From Opitutales bacterium (GTDB taxonomy: Bacteria > Verrucomicrobiota > Verrucomicrobiia > Opitutales > UBA953), in the NCBI GenBank assembly GCA_017546455.1, contig JAFYWY010000017.1, forward strand, positions 1 to 64,000: a stretch of 64,000 bases of DNA, given 5' to 3'. The position numbers and the translations under genes were made by a program. How positions within the stretch are numbered: the first letter of the stretch is position 1; every line of letters begins with the position of its first letter. Positions 42,693 through 50,626 of this stretch are shown here, one piece after another. The notes under the pieces are model-generated. The model was not told where the DNA came from. It saw nothing but the letters and a program-made list of their open reading frames with translations, and did no database searches.

Positions 42693-43042
42693 ATCTCAAC
42701 AGAAATGTTCTCTATCATCTGCTTGATCGCTTCCGCGTAGTTGTAGTGCTTGATAAACGCTTCGTAGGTTCGAGCATGTCGGCCGGCCGGCTTTACCGTG
42801 ATCGAAATCATGGCAGCAGCTCTGCGGCCTCCCGGCTCATGGTCGTCAAGGTTTCCGAGCGGAGCGCACAAACGGGTCAGGTGCTGGGCCGCACAAGCGC
42901 GCTCAATAATCGCAGAACGTGTCAGGCGTCGTTTCTTTGCCATCATATCGACGGCATTGATTACTTCCTCCGACAAGTAAACCGCGACAACGCGCTTGCG
43001 CGTCAGCGAATTGTTCCGGCGATGTCCTAAACGCGCAGGCAT
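42689..43042 (-). CDS. Ribbon-helix-helix-like DNA-binding protein
   Basis: From ATG 43042 (MPARLGHRRNNSLTRKR) the 117-residue product has VVAVYLSEEVINAVDMMAKKRRLTRSAIIERA, matching the beta-alpha-alpha pattern of RHH (Arc/MetJ-type) proteins. It may control early phage genes. It overlaps the end of the RusA gene. Confidence 0.6.
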   Translation of the reverse strand: MPARLGHRRNNSLTRKRVVAVYLSEEVINAVDMMAKKRRLTRSAIIERACAAQHLTRLCAPLGNLDDHEPGGRRAAAMISITVKPAGRHARTYEAFIKHYNYAEAIKQMIENISVEI

Positions 43043-43455
43043 ATTAAGATTCCCGGATTCGCTCCCCAGTGCTTCGTCGCTTTCAATTCGTAGATCTGCG
43101 AGTCGTCGTTCCAAAAACGGCACCGAGTCATGCAGTCCAACAGAAACTTCAGCAGGTTGTCCATGTCCGGACGGCTGGTGTGCGGGATGTTTACGGCGCT
43201 TTTAATCAGGCGCTTCTTCTCGGACTTGCGGTACGGATAGATCAGGCCGATTTCTACTTTCAGCGGCTTGTCTCGCGGGAACTCTTCCGGCGGCACGGCC
43301 GGCAAAAGAAGCGAAATCAAATCGTTTTGCACGGCGATGCCTTTTGAGTCGGTGCCGAGAAAAGCCTTGCCGTTTTTGCCCGAAAAAATGCGCTTGTGCT
43401 GCTGAGCCGTCGTCGTCGGCGGCAAGCAAGGAATGAACGTGTTATAGTAATCCAT
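43027..43455 (-). CDS. rusA: RusA-family Holliday-junction resolvase
   Basis: ATG 43455 (MDYYNTFIPCLPP) begins a 142-residue product. The segment RPDMDNLLKFLLDCMTRCRFWNDDSQI is the RusA active-site signature, with the acidic residues that bind Mg2+. It should resolve branched phage DNA before packaging. The longer open frame upstream overlaps a different gene and is not used. Confidence 0.9.
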   Translation of the reverse strand: MDYYNTFIPCLPPTTTAQQHKRIFSGKNGKAFLGTDSKGIAVQNDLISLLLPAVPPEEFPRDKPLKVEIGLIYPYRKSEKKRLIKSAVNIPHTSRPDMDNLLKFLLDCMTRCRFWNDDSQIYELKATKHWGANPGILICLRV

Positions 43456-43657
43456 TGACGATAGCGATTGCGCCGAGAAGCACGAATTGGATGAACACGC
43501 AGACGCTAAGCACGGCCAGTGCGATGCGGCCTTTGAGCGCTCCTTTTGCAAGGTGGCGGTTGTGGCAACAAACGGCATCCACCAGCAAGGAAAGCTGGGA
43601 AATGCTGGCCATGTGCTTTGTTTCGAGCGAGCAGACTTTCGTATAGGTCGCGTCCAT
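43442..43657 (-). CDS. Small single-span membrane protein
   Basis: ATG 43657 (MDATYTKVCSLETKHM) gives 71 residues. A polar N-terminal region is followed by a C-terminal transmembrane helix (RIALAVLSVCVFIQFVLLGAIAIV). It starts 4 nt after the TGA of the small frame described next. The 123-codon open frame that includes it upstream is out of frame with the real upstream gene. Confidence 0.6.
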   Translation of the reverse strand: MDATYTKVCSLETKHMASISQLSLLVDAVCCHNRHLAKGALKGRIALAVLSVCVFIQFVLLGAIAIVNGLL

Positions 43658-43661
43658 CTTG

Positions 43662-43813
43662 TCAGTAAGGGGTTTCAAGTTCTGTCCAGAGAATCGCTCC
43701 CGGGATGAACCAGTCCCATTTTTTTGCTGTCCCGTCTTCGGGCGTTGTTGGAAGCCAGCGGTTGAAGACGAGGCCTCGGTTTTCGTGGGTTGTGAGGTAT
43801 AGTTTTTTTGCAT
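43662..43813 (-). pseudogene. Small Trp-rich phage gene, out of frame at a poly-A run (frameshift or homopolymer indel)
   Basis: ATG 43813 is followed by C and seven A. In the ATG frame the product is nonsense-like and runs into the next gene. One base back the frame reads LYLTTHENRGLVFNRWLPTT and then AKKWDWFIPGAILWTELETPY (two adjoining segments, a few residues apart), and ends at TGA 43662-43664 just before the next ATG, which looks like a genuine small protein. The site reads A AAA AAC, a -1 slippery heptamer. Either a programmed -1 shift or a one-base deletion in the A-run explains it. Confidence 0.5.
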
Positions 43814-43861
43814 AATTATTCAGGTTTACGGTGGGTTGGTCGGTTGTTGCGTCGCGCCATA

Positions 43862-44206
43862 TTAGCTCTGTGACGGCGACAAAATTGGTAGTGGTGTTAG
43901 CAGCGCTAAGTCGTTTGCCGATAGGCGGACTGCAAGCCAGGCCAGGTTCGGGTTCTCGCGGTCGAGGGCAATCCCTAACTGGCTCGCTTCCGCGTGCAGT
44001 ACCCGGTGGATTAACTGGCGCGGAAACGGGTCGTCGGATTTCGGAAAGTCGTACGGAACGTCCGCCGTCGTCTGTCCGAGCAACCGAGCTATTGCCGCTT
44101 GCGGATTGTCGGAAATCGGAAGCGACGAGGCTGATGGGTCGCTCAAGAGAAGTTTTTTTTTTGGAACTTCCGGCTTGGCGCCCAGGCGTTCGAACAACGA
44201 TGCCAT
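43862..44206 (-). CDS. Early phage protein, unknown (114 aa)
   Basis: The product MASLFERLGAKPEVPKKK... has a basic N-terminal third and a C-terminal part with RQLIHRVLHAEASQLGIALD. No family recognised. Its start overlaps the upstream stop as TAATG. Confidence 0.5.
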   Translation of the reverse strand: MASLFERLGAKPEVPKKKLLLSDPSASSLPISDNPQAAIARLLGQTTADVPYDFPKSDDPFPRQLIHRVLHAEASQLGIALDRENPNLAWLAVRLSANDLALLTPLPILSPSQS

Positions 44207-44928
44207 TAGAAATCGAAGTCGTTGATGTTCGTGGACGCAGCTCGGACGGATGCCGTCTCTACGATGCAGGCCTCAACGCCCGGAACGGTCTTTCCGGCAA
44301 GGATTTCGGCCTTAATCTTCGTCAGATCGGCCTCAATCTTGCACAGATCGATGCGGGCCGCCGCCAGCGTCACGATGTTTACCGATTTGATTTCGACGCG
44401 ACGCGAAATGCGTGTTCCCGCTACAGGGGCCGCAGCTGCCGCCGCAATGATGTTCGCCGCAGCTTGCTGGGCTACAATGTCCGTAGCGGCCGCGTGAGCC
44501 GTCTGAATTTCGGGTGCGAGTTTTTCGCGCTCGGCCGCAGCTTGAGCTGCAATCTCTGCCGCTTTCGCCGCAGCTTCTTCGGCCGCTTTGCGTGCTTTCT
44601 CTTGCTCGGCGCGTTGGTAGGCGACAATGCGGTTGTTCAACGTGTCTTTGACTGCCGAAAGCGTGCTTACGATGTCTTTCTTAATGCCGTCGAGCAGGCG
44701 GGAACGTTCGAGGTACGGTGCCTTGAGCTTCTTGTGCTCGGCTTCCGCTTCCTTAATGAAGCCGTTGACGCGGGCGATGATTGCCGTGGCCGTAATCGCA
44801 GTGTCCTGGTCTTCAATGACTTCGGGAACGTTCGCGACTTGGTCTTCCAGCGATTTGATTAGGTTGCCGTAGGCAGGCGCCAACATGTACGGCGCGTCGC
44901 CAGTGCAGGGGGTGATGTAGGTTTCCAT
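44206..44928 (-). CDS. Coiled-coil early phage protein (240 aa)
   Basis: A long helical segment rich in Ala, Glu and Lys (ARKAAEEAAAKAAEIAAQAA) and VNGFIKEAEAEHKKLKAPYL recall phage proteins found beside recombination or ssDNA-binding genes. The C-terminus is more globular (SRRVEIKSVNIVTLAA). Function unknown. Confidence 0.6.
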   Translation of the reverse strand: METYITPCTGDAPYMLAPAYGNLIKSLEDQVANVPEVIEDQDTAITATAIIARVNGFIKEAEAEHKKLKAPYLERSRLLDGIKKDIVSTLSAVKDTLNNRIVAYQRAEQEKARKAAEEAAAKAAEIAAQAAAEREKLAPEIQTAHAAATDIVAQQAAANIIAAAAAAPVAGTRISRRVEIKSVNIVTLAAARIDLCKIEADLTKIKAEILAGKTVPGVEACIVETASVRAASTNINDFDF

Positions 44929-45023
44929 GGGTGAGTTGTGGTATTGAAAATGAATGGTTTATCCGCGTTGCCACCAAAAAGCTGTCCCTATGCGCGGTGC
45001 GTTATGGCTCTATCGTTGTGAGG

Positions 45024-45500
45024 TTATTCTTCCGGCGTCACGGCTTCCGCTTCCGGCATAGCGCAGTTGGGTTCAACTTCGGCTTCTTCCGGCATGGGCA
45101 TCGGCTGGCTGGCCAGGATTTCCTGCGTTTTCGGGTGCAAGAGCGAGCGGATTCCCTGCGACGGCACGTTGTCGTACCAATAGCAGAGTTCCTGACGCGT
45201 TTCTTGTCCTGTCGTAATGACTTCCGAGAGCTTCGAGCACTTTTCGGAGAGCACGTCGGCTTCTTTCTTGCGCGTCGCCGCCGCTTTGGCGTATGCCTGG
45301 GCTTCCGAGAGCGCCGTATTGCGAGCTGCCGTCAGCTTTGCCAGTTCAATGCCGCGTTCGCCGATTTCTGCCGCCGTGAGCTGGCAAATAATGGGCGTCG
45401 TGGTAGGCACCGCATCTCTGGACGGTTCCAAAATGCTTCCGTCTTCAAGCGTGATGATGCCGTTCGGCTGTTCAATGATGTCTTCTGTTTGTTCGTCCAT
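45024..45500 (-). CDS. Early phage protein, unknown (158 aa)
   Basis: An acidic N-terminus and a helical centre (GIELAKLTAARNTALSEAQA) are followed by QETRQELCYWYDNVPSQGIRS and a Pro/Glu-rich tail. No domain recognised. It lies between the coiled-coil protein and the putative ssDNA-binding protein. Confidence 0.55.
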   Translation of the reverse strand: MDEQTEDIIEQPNGIITLEDGSILEPSRDAVPTTTPIICQLTAAEIGERGIELAKLTAARNTALSEAQAYAKAAATRKKEADVLSEKCSKLSEVITTGQETRQELCYWYDNVPSQGIRSLLHPKTQEILASQPMPMPEEAEVEPNCAMPEAEAVTPEE

Positions 45501-45508
45501 AGTATTGT

Positions 45509-46330
45509 TTAGTAGGGTGAGTCTTCGGTCGGCACGTCTGCGTCGGCGGCAACGGGAGATTGTCCGTCGAGCACCTTTTTGCCCTCTTCGAGGGCGGCGA
45601 TGAGGCGACGGTCGTCTGCGGACAGACGGTGGCCTTGGTCAAAGTCGTCCAGCTTCATAACGCGCCACTTCGTGTACAGCGCCATGAATGCTTCTTCGTC
45701 GAGATCGCCCAGCGATGATCCGGCAAACTTTCCGACGTGAATCTTGCATTTCATCCAGTCTTCACGCTCTGCGCCCTCGGGCTTGTCGGCCTTACGGAAG
45801 GCCGCAGAAGCGCCGCCTTGGGCTTCGCCGTCTTGGACGCGGTCTTGCTTGCGGACATACTTGCCCGATGCAACGTAGGCCGGCTTTCCGCCGTTTTCTT
45901 CAGCCTTGTACGGCTTGATGCTCGCGATGTTGGCAAACGTGGTCGAACCGTCGCGGGACGGGTTGTGGACTACGACGATGCGGACTGCCGTTCCCATAAG
46001 GGACTCGGAATCGAAGCCGAGCAGTTCCTGCGAGCTGAGCTTACGGCCGAGCATGGATTCAATGAACGGGCGCAACGCTGAGCGCTCGTCGAGCGAGCAT
46101 GTGAACGTGCGGCTCCAAACAGAGTAGGGCGCTCCGTTGCTACGGGTGCCGAAATCCTCCGGGCTCAACTCAAAGACCATCTTAAAGACGGTGCGCTTCT
46201 TAACTTTGCCGTTGAACGTCGATTCGACTTCCTCGGGCGGCGTGATGTCAACAAGGACACCACGGCCCATGCCCTCGGGAGCTTTTTCGAATTCTCCGGA
46301 ATTACTGGATGCTGTGGATTTTAGTATCAT
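45509..46330 (-). CDS. Putative phage ssDNA-binding/replication accessory protein
   Basis: From ATG 46330 (MILKSTASSNSGEFE) the product has 273 residues. The N-terminal 150 residues are beta-rich (GRGVLVDITPPEEVESTFNG, KRTVFKMVFEL, SRTFTCSLDERSALRPFIES) in the manner of phage DUF669/OB-fold-like DNA-binding proteins. The C-terminal third is acidic (AADADVPTEDSPY), as in many SSBs. The position upstream of RusA and the helicases fits a replication role, but the fold is inferred. Confidence 0.5.
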   Translation of the reverse strand: MILKSTASSNSGEFEKAPEGMGRGVLVDITPPEEVESTFNGKVKKRTVFKMVFELSPEDFGTRSNGAPYSVWSRTFTCSLDERSALRPFIESMLGRKLSSQELLGFDSESLMGTAVRIVVVHNPSRDGSTTFANIASIKPYKAEENGGKPAYVASGKYVRKQDRVQDGEAQGGASAAFRKADKPEGAEREDWMKCKIHVGKFAGSSLGDLDEEAFMALYTKWRVMKLDDFDQGHRLSADDRRLIAALEEGKKVLDGQSPVAADADVPTEDSPY

Positions 46331-46428
46331 GATTTTATCGTATTTTTTTGTGTGGGTGAAAAATTGGCGGGCGACGGAGTTATCTCTATCACTATCCCCG
46401 TTAACCATCTGCCTCCGTCGCCCTAAAA

Positions 46429-46599
46429 TTAGCTAATGCAGGCTTTGATGCGTTCGACGCATGACGGCGAGTAAAGTCGCAAGCGGCCGAGCTGGACGGT
46501 AGGCTTGATGCTCTCTTTCAACAGGATGAATTCGAGTACCTTAGTGGAAACGCCGAGTTCGGCTTTAACCTTATAAAATGGCAAAAGATTGTTGTTCAT
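46429..46599 (-). CDS. Small MerR/AlpA-like HTH protein
   Basis: From ATG 46599 (MNNNLLPFYKVKAELGVSTK) the 56-residue product has the LGVSTKVLEFILLK helix-turn-helix-like core and a LGRLRLYSPSCVERI wing, as in excisionase or AlpA-type regulators. It could be the excisionase or an early regulator of this phage. It overlaps the gene upstream by 29 nt. Confidence 0.5.
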   Translation of the reverse strand: MNNNLLPFYKVKAELGVSTKVLEFILLKESIKPTVQLGRLRLYSPSCVERIKACIS

Positions 46600-46789
46600 G
46601 GCGTGAAACGTGGTTGATTTTGTTGGCGTCCAGATAGAACGTGCAGGCGATTGCAATCAGCGCTGAGCGGTCGATGCCCAGGGCGTGGGCGCGGCGGGAA
46701 AGTTTGTTCTCAAGCGTCGGTTGCAGCGTAATGCAGATTCGCTTCTTGTTTGAGCGTGGACGGCCTCTGAGGGTCTTCGAGTTGTTCAT
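46571..46789 (-). CDS. RHH (CopG/Arc-like) regulator
   Basis: From ATG 46789 (MNNSKTLRGRPRSNKKR) the product has 72 residues. A basic N-terminal AT-hook-like GRPRS stretch is followed by ICITLQPTLENKLSRRAHALGIDRSALIAIA, matching a ribbon-helix-helix. It is the first leftward gene after the opposing membrane-protein gene, so it may control that divergent region. Confidence 0.6.
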   Translation of the reverse strand: MNNSKTLRGRPRSNKKRICITLQPTLENKLSRRAHALGIDRSALIAIACTFYLDANKINHVSRHEQQSFAIL

Positions 46790-46834
46790 GAATCGCGTTT
46801 TCGTCGATTTATGCCTGCGTCGCAATTAAAAATC

Positions 46835-46862
46835 GTTGACGACCATTATTGTATGCGTAGTA
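46835..46862 (+). promoter_or_regulatory. Candidate promoter of the opposing membrane-protein gene
   Basis: TTGACG at 46835 and TAGTAT at 46857 are spaced by 16 nt, in the non-coding gap between the RHH gene and the membrane-protein gene. Confidence 0.4.
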
Positions 46863-46938
46863 TATGCTTGGCGTATTCCCAAAAATACAAAAGTTTCGAT
46901 GGTTTGCGCCGTAAAACTGTAAACAAAAGATTCTAAAC

Positions 46939-47436
46939 ATGCTTGAATTAACTGAATATGATGTGAAAGTGTTGGTGCGTTTTTGGAGCTACGCAGAATA
47001 CGTTTTTGTGTTCGCTGCGTTTTTCCAAATTAGCCGGTTCTTTGCCTGGCTAATAAAGGTGATGAAAGGTTGCGCGTTTTCCGCCGACAATGTTTTAAAT
47101 TGGCTTCTTCCGTCGATAGCTTCGTCTGCGGCCATTCTTGTGTTGTTGGCCGCTCGGGCCCTTTGTGCTCACGGCTACTATGGCTGGGGAATATTTTGCA
47201 TCGCTTTAGCGAGTTTTCCTGTTGGAGCTTTTGTTTTTATGGGTCTAATGGAGAGCCTCGAAAAATATTCGAGCGACCTAAGGATTTATAGCAACGTTGA
47301 AAAAAAGGTGTGGCTTATTGATAGGGTTGGAGGCCTTCTTTTTTTCTCGTTCGTCTTTCTGCCATTAAGGTCTTCTCCGCTTTGGATTGTCCCCGCTTGC
47401 ATTCTAATTCACTACGGCAACAACGTTCCCAATTAG
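46939..47436 (+). CDS. Polytopic membrane protein, opposite to the early module (possible moron)
   Basis: The 165-residue product has about four transmembrane helices (for example FWSYAEYVFVFAAFFQIS, LLPSIASSAAILVLLAA and GGLLFFSFVFLPL). No family is recognised. It is the only rightward gene in the 17-kb leftward early module, has its own promoter-like sequence, and its stop lies 3 nt past the end of the next leftward gene. Such lone opposite genes in prophages are often expressed in the lysogen and give superinfection exclusion or other benefits; that is inference here. Confidence 0.6.
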   Translation: MLELTEYDVKVLVRFWSYAEYVFVFAAFFQISRFFAWLIKVMKGCAFSADNVLNWLLPSIASSAAILVLLAARALCAHGYYGWGIFCIALASFPVGAFVFMGLMESLEKYSSDLRIYSNVEKKVWLIDRVGGLLFFSFVFLPLRSSPLWIVPACILIHYGNNVPN

Positions 47437-47801
47437 TGCATGCGACGGCTTTTCAGGTCTTCGAGCACGATCTCGTAAGCAGCCTCAATTACCGACAGAC
47501 GGATGTTCTCCTCGGCTTTCGGTTGCGGCTCCGGTTCATGCTTCGGCTGTTCTCGCTGCGGTTCATGGGAACGCGACGGCTCAATGTCGGAGTAAGCTTC
47601 GACAAGGTGGTGGAGCTGGCCGCGGATAAAGTCCTGCAACGAAGAGCCTTTGCGGCTCAAGATTTCGAGGGCGCGATTCCGCAACCCTGCGGGGACGTGC
47701 GAGACTACTTGGCACGAAATAGTGCCATACACGTATTTCATCTCGTTGAGGTTTGCGGTCGTATATGGGCCGCAAAATGACATATTATTTGTGGTTCGCA
47801 T
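47433..47801 (-). CDS. Early phage protein with possible RHH segment
   Basis: The 122-residue product has VSHVPAGLRNRALEILSRKG, in which a helix-turn-helix-like or RHH-like segment can be seen, followed by a Pro/Glu/Gln-rich linker (EPQREQPKHEPEPQPKA) and a C-terminal helix. The converging membrane-protein gene overlaps its end by 4 nt. Function unknown. Confidence 0.5.
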   Translation of the reverse strand: MRTTNNMSFCGPYTTANLNEMKYVYGTISCQVVSHVPAGLRNRALEILSRKGSSLQDFIRGQLHHLVEAYSDIEPSRSHEPQREQPKHEPEPQPKAEENIRLSVIEAAYEIVLEDLKSRRMH

Positions 47802-47855
47802 AATTCAGTAGCTGTTCTATTTGGTTTTTAAGATTTTTCCCGGATTGCTCCGGGA

Positions 47856-48122
47856 TTAGGCATAAATGGACGGCTCGTGCCCGTGTTCGTAGTTCGCTTT
47901 GTGCCACTTCGAGCGCGGCAATGGCATAACCTGATACTCGCGCCAGGATTCGGCGCTTCCCAGTACCGCAGTGCGCGTAAGCAGTTCGGCATAGGCTTCG
48001 GCATACAGGCGCTGTCTGAACGCGATAATCCAGCCGTTGGCGTCGTGTTCCCAGTCGCGTTCCTCAATGTTGCTCCATACCGTCGAAATGCGACGGATGG
48101 CGTAGGGGGTGTTCGTCTTCAT
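47856..48122 (-). CDS. Early phage protein, unknown (88 aa)
   Basis: The product contains WSNIEERDWEHDANGWIIAF and ends EHGHEPSIYA. No domain recognised; it lies 2 nt after the gene upstream. Confidence 0.5.
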   Translation of the reverse strand: MKTNTPYAIRRISTVWSNIEERDWEHDANGWIIAFRQRLYAEAYAELLTRTAVLGSAESWREYQVMPLPRSKWHKANYEHGHEPSIYA

Positions 48123-48124
48123 GG

Positions 48125-48439
48125 CTACAGCTTAAAGAAGTTCGTGTAAAAGTGTTCGAGCGCCTCGCGGGCAAGGTCTGCGTCAATCTCAATCAGGCGC
48201 TTCCGTGCGTCTTCCTTGGTCGGGAATTCGGCTCGCAAGCGTGCGAGGTCGTTCCCGTTCTCTTCCTCGTCGAGTTCGTTGTCAAGGTAGCGCCATAGCA
48301 GGTCGCTCTCGCCGACGTCTTCCCGCGTCGAGTAGTCGGGAAGCGTGTTCTCAATGAATTCCAGAAAGTGACGGTAGGCGGCAAGCATGCGTTTCTCCGC
48401 TTGCTTCTCGGTTTCGTTAAATGGGATTTGCCAGTTCAT
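48125..48439 (-). CDS. Acidic early phage protein, unknown (104 aa)
   Basis: The product is helical and strongly acidic (YLDNELDEEENGNDLARLRA). An acidic character of this sort is seen in DNA mimics and anti-restriction proteins, but nothing more specific supports it. Confidence 0.5.
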   Translation of the reverse strand: MNWQIPFNETEKQAEKRMLAAYRHFLEFIENTLPDYSTREDVGESDLLWRYLDNELDEEENGNDLARLRAEFPTKEDARKRLIEIDADLAREALEHFYTNFFKL

Positions 48440-48441
48440 AA

Positions 48442-48810
48442 TTATGCTCCGAAATCTACAACAAAAGGGTTAAGGTCGAACGCCTCGGCGACGATGTCGC
48501 GAACGTCGCGGGCAAGCGCGAAATAGCTCGCGCCCGATGGATGCAGGGTAATGCCTACGTCGGCAAAGGCATCAATAGCTGCCTCCGCATCTCCCGCCGT
48601 GCTTCGTCCTACGCCGCGATAAAAACCTGTCGCTCGGCTTACGTCCTTGAGCCAAACAATGGCGCGGAAAGTCTTTCCCGTTTGATAAATGCGGCAACAA
48701 ACAAGCGTTTGCCCGTTGTCAGGCGCGATAATCTCAAAGCCTCCCGTCAGGTTGCGGGCGGTTCTCCAGTCGCCGATTTCGCGTTTTGAAAGTTTCGGTG
48801 TGTAGTTCAT
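48442..48810 (-). CDS. Early phage protein, unknown (122 aa)
   Basis: A mixed alpha/beta product (RNLTGGFEIIAPDNGQTLVC, AIDAFADVGITLHPSG) without a recognised family. Part of the tightly packed leftward series; it overlaps the gene upstream by 4 nt. Confidence 0.5.
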   Translation of the reverse strand: MNYTPKLSKREIGDWRTARNLTGGFEIIAPDNGQTLVCCRIYQTGKTFRAIVWLKDVSRATGFYRGVGRSTAGDAEAAIDAFADVGITLHPSGASYFALARDVRDIVAEAFDLNPFVVDFGA

Positions 48811-49064
48811 GAAATTACGATGATTGCGTTTTTGTGATGGCTCTTCGGCAGGGCGCGTGCTTCGTGAAAGCAGTAAGCCTGCCCGCTCTTTAAAACGGTG
48901 TTTTCGTTCGCCGTCTTGGCGAATCGGCGTGCCGCCTCAATCGACGTAAAGGCAAGAATTCGCTCGCTCCAGTAGTCGTGCGCCAGCCATTTGCGGACTT
49001 CGCGGCTTCCCCAGTCGAGGGAGATTTCGCGGACGGCGTAAAGCTTTTTAGAATGCGTAATCAT
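48807..49064 (-). CDS. Early phage protein, unknown (85 aa)
   Basis: ATG 49064 (MITHSKKLYAVREISLDWG) fits an overlapping gene layout. The sequence AFTSIEAARRFAKTANENT is helical. No family recognised. Confidence 0.5.
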   Translation of the reverse strand: MITHSKKLYAVREISLDWGSREVRKWLAHDYWSERILAFTSIEAARRFAKTANENTVLKSGQAYCFHEARALPKSHHKNAIIVIS

Positions 49065-49320
49065 GGCGCAGTGCGTTTCGGAATTCGGCCTCAACGTCCG
49101 ATTTCAGTTTAAACCGGTATTCATTCGTATCGCTCGCCCAGCAGAAAACGCGGATGGCGATTTCGTCAGGGGCTTCGTAAAAAACTTCGGTGTCTGCGTT
49201 GCCTGCGCCGAAATAATCGGTCGCGACTCTCTGAGCCATAGCGGCCAGTGTTCGCAGGGTCTTGTTCTGCCTCGTGATGTAGGCGAGGGAATGCGTGTAA
49301 ACGGGTAGTGCGGTTTCCAT
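49048..49320 (-). CDS. Early phage protein, unknown (90 aa)
   Basis: Contains EVFYEAPDEIAIRVFCWASD followed by YRFKLKSDVEAEFRNALRHD. No recognised domain. Confidence 0.5.
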   Translation of the reverse strand: METALPVYTHSLAYITRQNKTLRTLAAMAQRVATDYFGAGNADTEVFYEAPDEIAIRVFCWASDTNEYRFKLKSDVEAEFRNALRHDYAF

Positions 49321-49370
49321 GGTTGGTAGCTGTTCTATTTGGTTGTTAAGATTTAAGGGGAAATTTTTTG

Positions 49371-49390
49371 CAGGGCAGAAATCTGCCCTG
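49371..49390. repeat. Perfect 9-bp hairpin downstream of the 49-aa gene
   Basis: CAGGGCAGA and TCTGCCCTG surround two bases. Without a T-run on the minus side it is more likely an RNA-processing or binding site than a terminator. Confidence 0.5.
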
Positions 49391-49410
49391 GTCTTGCGCC
49401 TTTCGGCGCT

Positions 49411-49560
49411 TTAGCGGATGTTGAAAAGGTCGTCGAGCCTTTCGGCTTCTTCAATTTCGGCTTGCTTCGCGAGCGCCTCGCGTTCATCCTTCCAAATCAG
49501 AAAGCATGAGACTACAGGCACAAGAGCCAAAACTATGACGATTGCTTGCATCAGTTGCAT
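49411..49560 (-). CDS. 49-residue membrane-anchored early phage protein
   Basis: A GGAGGT ribosome-binding site sits ideally upstream of ATG 49560. The product starts MQLMQAIVIVLALVPVVSC, a single membrane helix ending in a lipobox-like VVSC. A charged helical tail follows (WKDEREALAKQAEIEEAERL). It fills what would otherwise be a 310-bp gap in the module. Function unknown. Confidence 0.6.
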   Translation of the reverse strand: MQLMQAIVIVLALVPVVSCFLIWKDEREALAKQAEIEEAERLDDLFNIR

Positions 49561-49632
49561 AAGGTTTCACCTCCTTTCTACTTCCCGCCGCCGGTCAGGG
49601 CGTGCGGGAAATTTTTTTGGATCGGTGGCGGC

Positions 49633-50433
49633 TTATTTAAGCCCAAAGGCGAATTCCGGCTTTTTAATTTCGCAGTTGAAAAACCGGTATTCTTCGCTTG
49701 TCAACTTTAACGCGGCGGCGTGCGTTGCTTTCCACTTTTCGAAAGCGGCTTGCACTTCCTGAAAATCTTCCTTTGCCTTTTCCACCGCGGCAATGGCGGC
49801 GAAAATCTTTTCTTCCGTGTCCGCCTTCGGCGGGTTCGGCTCAGGAAAAATGCGCTCGCCCGCTTTGCGTCCGTAGCGGCTCGCCACGCTCTCAAATCGT
49901 GAATAGCGCCCGCTTTCCGAAATAGTGATTTCAATTCTCGGGCATTCCTCGCTGAAAAATTGGTGTCCTGTGTGGTAATACAGGCGGAAGTCTCCGAAAG
50001 CCGAAAGCAGGGGCGCGGCGTCTGCTGTGAATTTCTCGCAAGTTTTTTCGCCCATCTTAGCGGCGGCGTATTTTCCCGAAAGCAGGGTTTCGGCTACGAT
50101 TGTTGCGGCGGCGTGAACAAGCTTGTTTCTCGCGGCTTGAAAGCGGGCAATCGCAGGCTTGAACGTGTCACGGACTGCGGCGGCTTGCTTAAAAGAATCG
50201 TAAAGGCGGCGCAACTTCGCGTCTTCTTCGTTTGTGACGTCTTTTCCGCGCGATCGCAATTCCTCGCGGAACGTGTCCCAAGCGTCAAGCGCTTGTTCGT
50301 ATTCCGTTTTTTGCGCATCATTCTTTTTGCGCAAGCGCGTTAGGCTTTCGCCCAATGCGGCGTATTTGCTCGCGTAGTCTGCGAGCGTCTTCTTGTCCTC
50401 TGCGGACAGTTCGGGCTTGTTTTTCGTTTTCAT
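49633..50433 (-). CDS. Coiled-coil early phage protein (266 aa)
   Basis: A helical, charged protein (YASKYAALGESLTRLRKKND; EKAKEDFQEVQAAFEKWKAT). A less helical centre holds FRLYYHTGHQFFSEECPRIEI. No recognised domain. It is the second gene of the leftward module, after a leader carrying a strong promoter. Confidence 0.6.
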   Translation of the reverse strand: MKTKNKPELSAEDKKTLADYASKYAALGESLTRLRKKNDAQKTEYEQALDAWDTFREELRSRGKDVTNEEDAKLRRLYDSFKQAAAVRDTFKPAIARFQAARNKLVHAAATIVAETLLSGKYAAAKMGEKTCEKFTADAAPLLSAFGDFRLYYHTGHQFFSEECPRIEITISESGRYSRFESVASRYGRKAGERIFPEPNPPKADTEEKIFAAIAAVEKAKEDFQEVQAAFEKWKATHAAALKLTSEEYRFFNCEIKKPEFAFGLK

Positions 50434-50499
50434 GTGTGTATGGTTTTTTGTGCAGGCTTTGTTTTTCGTGCCTGCCCTGGGCGTCCTTTTCGCCCTTGT

Positions 50500-50539
50500 G
50501 CCCTGTGGATGTTGGTAGCATCCTCAGGGCGTTTTTTTT
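50500..50539 (+). terminator. Rightward terminator in the leader of the early module
   Basis: GCCCTGTGGATG pairs with CATCCTCAGGGC (one bulge) and is followed by a run of T on the plus strand. No rightward gene precedes it. It could stop rightward transcription through the leftward early module. Confidence 0.6.
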
Positions 50540-50626
50540 AATGGTTTCTCCCCGCAAGCGGGGACGCATCGAAAGAACAAATTTTAGAAAGAGAGCTTCA
50601 TTAACTGAGCGCTTTTTCTGAAGAAA

